Assembly (NCBI GenBank): GCA_032595685.2
Contig: CP159373.1
Coordinates: 2,972,193-3,036,192 of the forward strand
From: Candidatus Electrothrix aestuarii
Lineage (GTDB): Bacteria > Desulfobacterota > Desulfobulbia > Desulfobulbales > Desulfobulbaceae
Length of the DNA stretch: 64,000 bases
Direction of reading: 5' to 3'
The translations under genes were made by a program, and so were the position numbers. Below the pieces are notes generated by a model. That model was not told where the DNA came from. It was given only the letters and a program-made list of their open reading frames with translations, and made no database searches. Positions 26,306-34,555 of the stretch are shown here, in pieces. Position 1 is the first letter of the stretch; each line of letters begins with the position of its first letter.

Positions 26306-27523
26306 ATGCTCTTCCCCTCAGCCCCCCTGTCCTACGCCGTAGAACTCACCTACGCCTGCAACAACTCCTGCACCGGCTGTGCCAATGTCTGGGGAACCCG
26401 CCGCCAACAGACCCTGACTAATTGGCGAAACCTCTTTGATCGCATTGCCCCGCCTGAAGACCCCAGTAAATATGCCGAACTCATCCGCCTGACCGGCGGT
26501 GAACCAACCCTCCATCCTGAATTGACCCAAATCGTTGAACACATTGATTCTCTAGGCATCGCCCATGTCCTGTTTACCAACGGACGTTGGACCGATCCTG
26601 CCTCTATCATCGACCTGTATCAAGGCCAGAAAAACTGCCTGGGTATGCTTGTCAGCCTGCACGGAAGCACCCCTGCTGCCCATAATACTTTGGTAGGGGA
26701 TACCAACGCCTTTGGACAAACCTGTGCAAATATTCGTCTGGCCGCTGATGCCGGGATAGAGGTCTTTACCAATACCATCCTGACTAAAGACAGCTGCGAA
26801 CAGGTTCAAGAGATCATCCACCTTTCCCAGGAACTTGGTGCGGAATACGCAGTGTTCAATCGTTTTTTGGGAGGAGATAACCCGTATCAACCTGGCAAAG
26901 AGCAGCTTCGGCAAGCTGTCTTGCTGATTGAAAACCTGCACAGACAGGGCGTATCCTGCCGAATCGGCAACTGTGTGCCAAAATGCTTTGCCCCCAATTC
27001 CACCGAAGGCTCCAATGCAGGAATAGAGCATTGTGCGATTTCGCCAGAAGGTCTTGTCCGCCCGGATAATCTCACCAGCACCGTGTTCGGAAATATTTTT
27101 GAACAACCTATCACAGAGATTTGGCAATCGGAACAGGCGCAACTGTACCGACAGCAGATTGCTCCGGCCTGTCTGGAATGTGTTGAGTTATCTCGATGCC
27201 GGGGGGGAGATCGATCTGCCACCCTGGAACAGGGTGAACAACAAGATCCCCTGATGACAGGCCCCATTCAGGAGGCAGAACAGAAACCCATCCATCTGGA
27301 CCCGAGCTGGAAGCCGCTTGCCCGCTTTCGCATCAGGGAGGAACCCTTCGGATACCTGGTAACCCGCTATAATTGGTCAGTACCGGTAGCGTATGAAGCA
27401 AAACCTGTTCTGGATGCAGTGAATGGAGAGTATACCCTGGCAGAAATTCACGAACGTTTCGGAGATGAGGCCCTGGAGCTGATCGGGCGCTTGTACCAGG
27501 AGGATTGTTTGGGCTTTGAATAA
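26306..27523 (+). CDS. Radical SAM/SPASM peptide-modifying enzyme with PqqD-like C-terminal domain
   Basis: 405 residues. The radical SAM cluster is C18-x3-C22-x2-C25 (TYACNNSCTGCAN), followed by LTGGEPTLHPEL (SAM-binding GGE motif). The C-terminal SPASM-like region has cysteines in GNCVPKC, HCAISPEG and CLECVELSRCRGG, ligands for auxiliary clusters. The last ~75 residues (FRIREEPFGYLVTRYN... VLDAVNGEYTLAEIHERFG) resemble PqqD, the RiPP recognition element that binds leader peptides. The ATG at 26306 is chosen because an upstream start at 26192 would overlap peptide B. Likely substrates are peptides A and B. The chemistry (for example Lys/Tyr/Phe crosslinking) cannot be told. Its 3' end is part of a 204-bp repeat. 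Confidence 0.85.
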   Translation: MLFPSAPLSYAVELTYACNNSCTGCANVWGTRRQQTLTNWRNLFDRIAPPEDPSKYAELIRLTGGEPTLHPELTQIVEHIDSLGIAHVLFTNGRWTDPASIIDLYQGQKNCLGMLVSLHGSTPAAHNTLVGDTNAFGQTCANIRLAADAGIEVFTNTILTKDSCEQVQEIIHLSQELGAEYAVFNRFLGGDNPYQPGKEQLRQAVLLIENLHRQGVSCRIGNCVPKCFAPNSTEGSNAGIEHCAISPEGLVRPDNLTSTVFGNIFEQPITEIWQSEQAQLYRQQIAPACLECVELSRCRGGDRSATLEQGEQQDPLMTGPIQEAEQKPIHLDPSWKPLARFRIREEPFGYLVTRYNWSVPVAYEAKPVLDAVNGEYTLAEIHERFGDEALELIGRLYQEDCLGFE

Positions 27524-27604
27524 AAGGTAAGGGCAGGACTGCTGGCCACGGCCTATGTCCTGTTGTTTGCAGTAAGGTTACTCCTTCCCCATCACCTGCC
27601 TGAA
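27401..27604 (+). repeat. 204-bp direct repeat, left copy
   Basis: Covers the last ~40 codons of the radical SAM gene, the intergenic stretch and the 3' tail of a minus-strand frame. The right copy is at 28632-28835, same length with no gaps and about 13 mismatches by eye. The repeats bracket the HEPN-MNT pair. Confidence 0.9.
27534..27568. terminator. Possible terminator between convergent frames
   Basis: Outer stem CAGGAC/GTCCTG (27534-27539, 27557-27562) with inner GGCC/GGCC pairing, then TTGTTT. It is repeated at 28765-28799, where one inner C-to-T change keeps the pairing as a G-U pair. It sits between convergent genes in both places. Confidence 0.4.
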
Positions 27605-27889
27605 GTCAGAGGCCTGCCGGGCATCGCCCGAAACAACATCTTCCAGCTTTGCCTGCGCCGCAGGCATCCGATCAAAAGGATCGCGGTGCTCCGTTTTCTC
27701 GTCTTTTCTTAGACTGCGCTGGCGGAACAAGAGCACCTTATCAGGTGAATGTTCAACCCACTGAACCGGAACCGTTGAGATTCCGGGAAAAATTGAATAT
27801 ACTGAGAATGATGCGATTGTAAGGGATAAAAAAAATCCCGCAGGAGGGAAGAAGTTCAGTCCAGAGAACCCTTTACTTATAAAGAAATG
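27578..27889 (-). pseudogene. Minus-strand coding remnant sharing its C-terminus with the hybrid kinase
   Basis: The minus frame is open for ~103 codons and ends in DFRQVMGKE, the same last residues (FRQVMGKE) and stop as the hybrid kinase at 28809. Upstream the residues differ from the kinase (PVQWVEHSPDKVLLFRQ, FDRMPAAQAKLEDVV) but look protein-like. No good start codon exists. It looks like a gene fragment joined to, or paralogous with, the kinase tail through the 204-bp duplication. The 376-base gap 27524-27899 holds nothing else I recognise. Confidence 0.4.
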
Positions 27890-27899
27890 TTATAATGAG

Positions 27900-28286
27900 A
27901 TGACTGATCAAGTACAATACTGGGTTGAATTGTCAGAATATGATATTGAAACAGCCCAAGCTATGCTGCAAAGCGGGCGGTATCTTTATGTCGGCTTTAT
28001 GGCCCATCAGTCAGTTGAAAAGATACTCAAAGCCTGTTATGTGAAAGATAACGGCAAACCGGCTCCTTTTTCCCACAGTTTGTCTTACCTCGCAAAGAAG
28101 GCGGACATTTATGATGCTTTTTCAGAGAACCAGAAACTTTTTATCGATATGCTCGAACCGATGAATATTGAGTGCAGATACCCGACGCACAAAGAGCAGC
28201 TATTGAGAAGTTTGACGGAAGAACGCTGTAAAGAGATACTTGCAAATGCAAAGGAACTGCAACAATGGATAAAGAAGAAGTTATAA
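27900..28286 (+). CDS. HEPN-domain protein of a HEPN-MNT module
   Basis: 128 residues, all-helical, with the HEPN signature AHQSVEKILKACY near residue 38 and CRYPTHKEQ near residue 98. HEPN proteins of two-gene systems are usually RNase toxins neutralised by the partner nucleotidyltransferase. The R...H spacing here (RYPTH) is shorter than the classic Rx4-6H, so it belongs to the RYP-type subgroup whose toxicity is less certain. It overlaps the MNT gene by 22 bases. Ribosome-binding signals before the ATG are weak; TATAAT at 27891-27896 is too close to the start to serve a normal leader. Confidence 0.8.
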   Translation: MTDQVQYWVELSEYDIETAQAMLQSGRYLYVGFMAHQSVEKILKACYVKDNGKPAPFSHSLSYLAKKADIYDAFSENQKLFIDMLEPMNIECRYPTHKEQLLRSLTEERCKEILANAKELQQWIKKKL

Positions 28287-28573
28287 GGAAACTGGTACAG
28301 TACAAGCGTCTCCTGTCACAATATATGTCGTTCGATAAAATGATGCTCTTCGGTTCTTATGCGCGGGGAACTCAACGGGAAGACAGCGATGTGGATGTCG
28401 CGATAATAGTTGATGAGATGCAGGGGGATTATTTTTCCACAAGACCGCTGCTCTGGAGAATCAGGAGAGAAGTGGATGACAGGATTGAACCGGTTCTTCT
28501 CGAAACAAAACATGACCAAGGCGGTTTTCTGAAGGAAATAATGAAAAACGGAATTCTGATACAGGATTCCTGA
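28265..28573 (+). CDS. MNT-domain minimal nucleotidyltransferase
   Basis: 102 residues with the polymerase-beta fold motif GSYARG...DSDVDVAI (metal-binding aspartates in SDVDVAI). In HEPN-MNT modules this protein is the antitoxin that nucleotidylates the HEPN toxin. It starts inside the end of the HEPN gene, showing coupled expression. The pair is bracketed by a 204-bp direct repeat, suggesting arrival by insertion or duplication. Confidence 0.85.
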   Translation: MDKEEVIRKLVQYKRLLSQYMSFDKMMLFGSYARGTQREDSDVDVAIIVDEMQGDYFSTRPLLWRIRREVDDRIEPVLLETKHDQGGFLKEIMKNGILIQDS

Positions 28574-28631
28574 CTACGAGATAACACTCTAAAATTTTTA
28601 AAATATTCAAGTTAGCAGCGAACTATCTCTT

Positions 28632-28835
28632 AAATCTGTTTTGGATGCAGTGAATGGAGAGTATACTCTGGCAGAAATTCAGGAGCGCTTCGGGGATGGG
28701 GCCCTGGAACTGATCGGGCGCTTGTACCAGGAAGATTGTTTGGGCTTTGAATAAAAGGTAAGGGCAGGACTGCTGGTCACGGCCTACGTCCTGTTGTTTG
28801 CAGTAAGGTTACTCCTTCCCCATCACCTGTCTGAA
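28632..28835 (+). repeat. 204-bp direct repeat, right copy
   Basis: Contains a decayed copy of the radical SAM C-terminus (VLDAVNGEYTLAEIQERFG...DCLGFE and stop) without the rest of that gene, then the intergenic hairpin and the first 27 bases of the hybrid kinase 3' end. See the left copy at 27401-27604. Confidence 0.9.
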
Positions 28836-31800
28836 AATAATCTCCCGCAACTTCTCCTCATCAATGGGTTTGGAGAGATAGTCATTCATTCCGGCAGCAA
28901 GACAATCAGCACGATCCTTTGCCGTGGCATTGGCTGTCAGGGCGATGATCGGGAGGTTAATTCCTTCGGCCCGCAGAATTCGTGTCGCCTCCAGTCCGTC
29001 CATAATCGGCATCTGGATATCCATGAGGACAAAATCATACTCGCCCTCGTAGATCGCATTAATCGCCTCTTTTCCGTTATAGGCGGACTTAACCGATATT
29101 GCCATTTTTTCCAAAAGGATATGGGCGAGTTTCTGGTTGAACAGATTGTCTTCAACAAGGAGACCTTTGAGCCCGGCAAGTTGAGGGGGCTGAGCCGCGT
29201 CCTTTTCTTCCTGCAATCTGGCTGCATGCTCCTGTTCTTCTAAAGCAACTTTGTCAAAGCTGATGGTACAGAGAAAGATTGCACCCTTGCCAGGAGTACT
29301 TTTTACCTCAATGGTCCCCCCCATCATGTGGATAATGGAGGAGGTGATGGCCAGACCGAGCCCGGTTCCTCCGAATTTTCGGGTGGTGGAGGGGTCGATC
29401 TGGGAAAAGGGTTGAAAGAGCTCCTGGATTCGATCAAGGGGGATACCTATCCCGGAATCCTGGACAGAGAAGAGAAGGGTGACCTGCTGCTCTGTTTCCT
29501 TTTCCAGAGATGCCTGAATGGTGATTTGCCCGTGCTCGGTAAATTTAATCGCATTATTGACCAGATTCATTATGACCTGATAGAAGCGGGTGGGGTCACC
29601 TTTCACGGACAGGGGGATATCATCGGCAATATTGCAGACCAGGAGCAGACCTTTGTTTTCCGCCTCGACCCGTAGCATGTCTGCTGTTTTGTGGATCAGC
29701 TCTCCGGGATGAAAAAGAATAGATTCCAGTTCAACTTTGCCTGCCTCGATTTTTGAGAAATCCAGGATATCTTCAATAAGGGCAAAGAGTATCTGGGAGG
29801 AACGATACACTATCTCAACATATTCCCGTTGTCTTGGGGTTAACTCTGTTTCCCGGATCAATTTATTCATACCGATGATCACATTCATCGGTGTCCGGAT
29901 TTCATGGCTCATATTTGCCAGGAAGAGTGTCTTGGCCCGGCTGGCCTGTTCAGCGACTTCCTTGGCGCTCCGAAGAGCCAGAGCTGTTTGTTTCCGCTCT
30001 GTAATATCCTGAACAATACCCACTGAGCAGAGAATATTTCCAGAAGCGTCCCGCTGGTGATGGCACTTTTCATGGACAAAGCGAACCTCCTTGTCCAGTG
30101 GGCGGATGATGCGATGCTCTATTTCATAGTGCTCCGTATTCTGCTGAACTGAATCGGAGTAGGCTTGATGCACGAGGGCACGATCTTCTGGATGCACCAG
30201 TTCGAGAAAGGCCTCATAGTTGGCCTGAAAGTTTTGGGGTTCCAGACCGAAAATATGATAGGTTTCTTCGGACCATTCCAGCTGATTAGCTGAGGTGTTA
30301 AAAACCCAGCTGCCCAACTGGCCAATACTTTGCGACATAGTGAGCAGGTCTGTTTTCTCATCAAGGGCTTTCTTGGCCTGTTGTAAGGCAGTGATGTCGA
30401 CAAAGTTGATAATGCCTTTATCCACCTGACCATTTTCATCAGGGACCGGGATCCCGTTCAGATAGATCCAGGTGATGTTGGGATGATGAGGCCGTTTGAT
30501 TCCCAGCAGTTCATTGGAAACAGTCTCATGATTGCCCAGGACACGTGCAAGCGGGCAGGCTTCTTCCGAGAGGATTTTGCCCTCAGCATCGGTAAAGTAC
30601 CAGTTGATATCACCACTGTTTTGTCTGTGTGCTTGAGGGGCAGGCAGACCTAAAATCCGGCGGGCTTCAGGATTACTGAAGATGATTTCAGCATTACGGT
30701 CATGCACCACCACGCCACTGAGCAAGTTGTCAAAGGTGACCTTATAATCGGTAGCATGTTTTTGCATTGCCAGTTCAGCCAATTTGATATCGGAAATATC
30801 AGTAAAGGTCAGGATAACACCTTTGATCCTGCGGTCCTTGCCGCGATAGGGAACCATCCGTTGCAGGAGCCAGGCCCCATCCTGACTTTGGACCTCATGC
30901 TCCATCATATGGCCGCTCTCCAGCACTTGGCGCACATCATTGAGCATTCGGTTTTGATCTGTCAGCTGATAAGCAATGTGATCAATGGGCCGTTCGATAT
31001 CCTGGGGCAGCAGTTTAAAGGAATAGGCGCTGGCCGGGTTGAATTTGCGGATCACCAGGTGCTTATCGAGAAAGACAACACCTACCTCCAGGCTGTCCAG
31101 CAGGTTCTGATGTTCTCTGTTGAGAGATTCGAGTTCGCTATTTTTTCTCTCGAATTCTGCGTTGACAGTGTAGAGTTCCTCATTAACGGAATGCAGTTCT
31201 TCATTGGTGCTTTGCAGCTCCTCATTTGATGCCAATAACTCCTCGTTGGTGGCCTGGAGTTCTTCATTGCTGGTTTGAAGTTCTTCCACAGTGGTTTGCA
31301 AATTTTCCTTTGAGAGCTGGAGTTCTCCTTCTAAATCTGTGACATAATTTTGTAGTGTACGGACACTCTGAGCATCCTGAGGAAAGGTCATCGAGTGAGT
31401 TGGAGCGACTGGAAGCGAAGGATTTTGGAGAGGGTTCAGGGAGACATGGTAGTGGAAGGAACGGCCTCTTTCTTCTGGAAGGCACAGAACTTCTACGTCC
31501 ACCCGTTGGGGGGTACCAGCACGCAATACATTAACATTGGGTAGGATGAAATCGGAGCCGGTAGCTGCGGCTCGTTGTAGAGCAACACTGACCGCCAGGT
31601 GCAGGTCACCTTCTAACATACAGAGAATATCATTTTCAACTCGGCCTTCAGGGGCTTTGAGATAGGCATTGATATCACCGAAATAATGCAGGACCTGACG
31701 ATGTTGGTTCAGGAGTACGCCACTCAGTATATGGCGTTTGAGCAGCAAGTCATAATCATTGAGTATCTGGCGATCAAGAATGACTGAATTCTTGGTCCTG

Positions 31801-33332
31801 ATTTTTTGACTGGGTAGAGGAGGAAGGTGGGGCACGTTGGTGCGGATTTCTTTGATATTCATTCCCCGGCTTGATTCGCCTGTTTTTTGAAAAATTTTGT
31901 ATTTGCTATGCAGGGCGGCGAATTCATCAGTGAACTTGCCGGTTCCTTCGCTGAGTCCGAGGAGTAACACGCCTTGCGGACGGAGGGCAAAGTAGAAAAA
32001 GCTAAGAGCAGCATTTTGGCTTTCTTGAGAAAAATAAATCAGCAAGTTACGGCAGCAGACCAGATCCATTTTGGTGAATGGAGGGTCATTAATCAGGTTA
32101 TGGGGAGCAAAGATAACCAATTTGCGCAACTCCGGAATGATGCTGTAACACTCTGGTTTTTCCTCTGTAAAATAACGAGCCAGTCGTTCAGGAGAGACGT
32201 TTTTCAGGCGCTCTGGTTCATAAATTCCTTTAGAGGCTGTTTCCAGGGAATGACGGTGGACATCAGTAGCAAATATGCATATTTTTTCTTTGTAATTAAG
32301 TTGTTCCGCTCTTTCGTGAAGCAGTATAGCCAGGGAGTAGGCTTCCTCTCCTGTTGCGCAGCCTGTAAGCCAGACCCGTAAGCCTTCAGGACCAGCCTGC
32401 TGAAAAAGAGTGGGGAGTATTTTTTGTTCCAGATAGGAAAACACCTTAGGGTCACGGAAAAATTCCGTGACCCCGATCAGGAGATCCTTGTACAGGGCAT
32501 CCAGCTCCAGGGGGTTATTGCTCAGGAGCTCAGCATAATCGCGTACCTTTTTGAGTCGGCGAAAATCCATACGACGGCGAATACGGCGATTGACAGTAGT
32601 GGGTTTGTATTTGGAAAAATCCAGGCTATAGCCTTGGCGGAGGTGAGCAAAGATCTCTGCATATTCCCCTTCATTCCAGAACACTTCCATATGTGCTGAA
32701 GGCTTACGTATGAATTCAGGATTTTCTGCATAATCAAGCAGGAGTCCCGGCATTTCAGCGGGCGTGATAACGTAATCGCAGATACCAGTACTGACAGCCT
32801 CCCTGGGCATGCCGTCAAATTGGGCGGATTCAACGGTCTGGGCCAGGACAAGCCCACCTGCATCGTGAATGGCCTGGATCCCTCTGGAACCATCAGAACC
32901 AGTGCCTGACAGGATGATACCCACAGCCTGTTTGCTTGCGGCCTTGGCCAGGGACTCAAAAAAGATGTCCACCGGCAGGGTGAGTTGGTGGCTTGTTCGT
33001 TCCTGGAGATAGAGCCGTCCCTCATTCATGGTCATGACACATCTGGGTGGAATGAGATAGATAGCATTTTTTTCCAGGGTAATGCCGTTTTCCACCCGGT
33101 GAATGGGCATAGTGGTATGACGAGCCAGGAGATTATCCATCAGACTCTTGAAATCAGGGGAAAGATGCTGGACCACGACAAAGGCCATACCCGTGTCTGG
33201 CGGCATGGCACTGAAAAAGGCCTCCAGAGCGGCTAGGCCACCAGCTGAGGCACCGATGCCTACTACCGGGAAGTCCGGGACGCCTTTTTTTTTCTGTTGC
33301 GGAGTATTTCCTGTATGTTGTTGGCTTGTCAT
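28809..33332 (-). CDS. CheB-CheR-PAS-histidine kinase-REC hybrid sensor protein
   Basis: About 1507 residues. From the N-terminus: CheB methylesterase domain with Ser29 (GIGASAGG), His56 (VVQHL) and Asp147 (GTGSDG) but no receiver; CheR methyltransferase with the SAM site [12 protein letters not shown]; a long heptad coiled coil ([15 protein letters not shown]...); three PAS domains; HisKA (MSHEIRTP); HATPase ([17 protein letters not shown]); and a REC domain ([12 protein letters not shown]). Such CheB/CheR-kinase fusions are known in environmental bacteria and are thought to control gene expression or motility. No chemoreceptor or regulator gene is adjacent. The ATG at 33332 starts the conserved part; an upstream start at 33404 adds 24 non-conserved residues. 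Confidence 0.93.
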   Translation of the reverse strand: MTSQQHTGNTPQQKKKGVPDFPVVGIGASAGGLAALEAFFSAMPPDTGMAFVVVQHLSPDFKSLMDNLLARHTTMPIHRVENGITLEKNAIYLIPPRCVMTMNEGRLYLQERTSHQLTLPVDIFFESLAKAASKQAVGIILSGTGSDGSRGIQAIHDAGGLVLAQTVESAQFDGMPREAVSTGICDYVITPAEMPGLLLDYAENPEFIRKPSAHMEVFWNEGEYAEIFAHLRQGYSLDFSKYKPTTVNRRIRRRMDFRRLKKVRDYAELLSNNPLELDALYKDLLIGVTEFFRDPKVFSYLEQKILPTLFQQAGPEGLRVWLTGCATGEEAYSLAILLHERAEQLNYKEKICIFATDVHRHSLETASKGIYEPERLKNVSPERLARYFTEEKPECYSIIPELRKLVIFAPHNLINDPPFTKMDLVCCRNLLIYFSQESQNAALSFFYFALRPQGVLLLGLSEGTGKFTDEFAALHSKYKIFQKTGESSRGMNIKEIRTNVPHLPPLPSQKIRTKNSVILDRQILNDYDLLLKRHILSGVLLNQHRQVLHYFGDINAYLKAPEGRVENDILCMLEGDLHLAVSVALQRAAATGSDFILPNVNVLRAGTPQRVDVEVLCLPEERGRSFHYHVSLNPLQNPSLPVAPTHSMTFPQDAQSVRTLQNYVTDLEGELQLSKENLQTTVEELQTSNEELQATNEELLASNEELQSTNEELHSVNEELYTVNAEFERKNSELESLNREHQNLLDSLEVGVVFLDKHLVIRKFNPASAYSFKLLPQDIERPIDHIAYQLTDQNRMLNDVRQVLESGHMMEHEVQSQDGAWLLQRMVPYRGKDRRIKGVILTFTDISDIKLAELAMQKHATDYKVTFDNLLSGVVVHDRNAEIIFSNPEARRILGLPAPQAHRQNSGDINWYFTDAEGKILSEEACPLARVLGNHETVSNELLGIKRPHHPNITWIYLNGIPVPDENGQVDKGIINFVDITALQQAKKALDEKTDLLTMSQSIGQLGSWVFNTSANQLEWSEETYHIFGLEPQNFQANYEAFLELVHPEDRALVHQAYSDSVQQNTEHYEIEHRIIRPLDKEVRFVHEKCHHQRDASGNILCSVGIVQDITERKQTALALRSAKEVAEQASRAKTLFLANMSHEIRTPMNVIIGMNKLIRETELTPRQREYVEIVYRSSQILFALIEDILDFSKIEAGKVELESILFHPGELIHKTADMLRVEAENKGLLLVCNIADDIPLSVKGDPTRFYQVIMNLVNNAIKFTEHGQITIQASLEKETEQQVTLLFSVQDSGIGIPLDRIQELFQPFSQIDPSTTRKFGGTGLGLAITSSIIHMMGGTIEVKSTPGKGAIFLCTISFDKVALEEQEHAARLQEEKDAAQPPQLAGLKGLLVEDNLFNQKLAHILLEKMAISVKSAYNGKEAINAIYEGEYDFVLMDIQMPIMDGLEATRILRAEGINLPIIALTANATAKDRADCLAAGMNDYLSKPIDEEKLREIIFRQVMGKE

Positions 33333-33508
33333 TGGTATTTTCTTATATGAATTTAAAATATTGTACCGTAAATTATCGTGTGCGGACAAGGAGAAAAAAT
33401 GCAAGATAGAATGTTCAAGGCAACTCGTATTTCAGCGCGGTGGAGCAAAACAACAGGTATTTGTATGTGAGGAAAGTCTCTGTGAAAGGGGGGAGGGCAG
33501 TGGTTACC

Positions 33509-34549
33509 TTATCCGCCCGGATGATGGAAAGACACTGAGGACTCGCTATTCCTGATCTGAATAAACTCAGCAGCAATACTCACGGCGATCTCTTCTGGGG
33601 TTCGGCTGTGAATAGGCATACCAACTGGTGCATGAACCCGGCTGAGGAGTTCTTCCTGAACACCCTCGGCGCGCAGTCTGGTAAAGATCTGAGCTGCTTT
33701 GGTCTTGCTGGCCAGCATGCCCAGGTATTGCAAATCCTCCTTAAGCAATTGTCTGAGCACCAGTTCGTCATAGCGATGCGAAGGGGTCATGATAAGGACC
33801 CAGCTCTGTTTTCCCTTGGGGATATGTTGCCGTACCTGAGAAAAGGGGCAGATAATCTTTTCATCAGCACGGACATTGGCATGCAGGGTGCTAATATTCT
33901 GTCTTTCATCTAAGATCACCACCCGGAATCCCAAGGTCTTCAGGAGGCTTGAAACCGCCAGGCTTACATGGCCTCCGCCGATGAGATAGGCTGTGTCTGC
34001 TAAGCCGATTTGCAGGGCAAAGGACCAGTCCGAAGGGCTTGTAAATCGGAAGGTTGCGACTGTTCCTTGCTGCTCTGGCTGCTCAGGATGCAAGGGGGAA
34101 AGAGTCATCCCGGCAGGAGAGAAGCAAAGCCAGCTGCATATTCCTTTTTGCAGGTTTTTTCTTACCTGCTCAAGACAGCTGACATGCCCCTTGGCTAAGG
34201 GATATAGAGGATAGAGCAAGATCTGCTGGTTGCCGCCGCAAACCATGCCTGAATCGTCCTCACCCCCGGAATTTTCATGGGTTCGATAGATGAACTCAGG
34301 GAGTATCTCTTCACCTGTATCGCCTGTGTCGGTGCTGGTTTTGAGTCGCTTATGGGCGTAATCGACTAGCTCATATTCCACAGCCCCACCACCGATGGAG
34401 CCCTGGAGTTGTTTGTCTTGGGATACGGTCATGACAAAGCCGGGTTTTCCCGGTGCCGAGCCCTTTGAAGAGACAACAAGGAGCAGCATGACCGGTACGC
34501 CTGCGCGGAGCTGTTGTTCTATGGCCTGCCAGGAAAATTTTTTATGCAT
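33509..34549 (-). CDS. xdhC: XdhC/CoxI-family molybdenum cofactor insertion protein
   Basis: 346 residues. XdhC binds Moco, promotes its sulfuration and inserts it into molybdenum hydroxylases. Seen: N-terminal XdhC domain (SKGSAPGKPGFVM, GSIGGGAVE with the conserved glycine cluster, GMVCGGNQQ with the conserved cysteine), and C-terminal Rossmann domain (YLIGGGHVSLAV, VLIMTPSHRYDE, PVGMPIHSRTPEEIAVSI). It lies six bases after xdhB in a three-gene operon. The final ~10 residues are variable. Confidence 0.92.
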   Translation of the reverse strand: MHKKFSWQAIEQQLRAGVPVMLLLVVSSKGSAPGKPGFVMTVSQDKQLQGSIGGGAVEYELVDYAHKRLKTSTDTGDTGEEILPEFIYRTHENSGGEDDSGMVCGGNQQILLYPLYPLAKGHVSCLEQVRKNLQKGICSWLCFSPAGMTLSPLHPEQPEQQGTVATFRFTSPSDWSFALQIGLADTAYLIGGGHVSLAVSSLLKTLGFRVVILDERQNISTLHANVRADEKIICPFSQVRQHIPKGKQSWVLIMTPSHRYDELVLRQLLKEDLQYLGMLASKTKAAQIFTRLRAEGVQEELLSRVHAPVGMPIHSRTPEEIAVSIAAEFIQIRNSESSVSFHHPGG

Positions 34550-34555
34550 GGTGGC

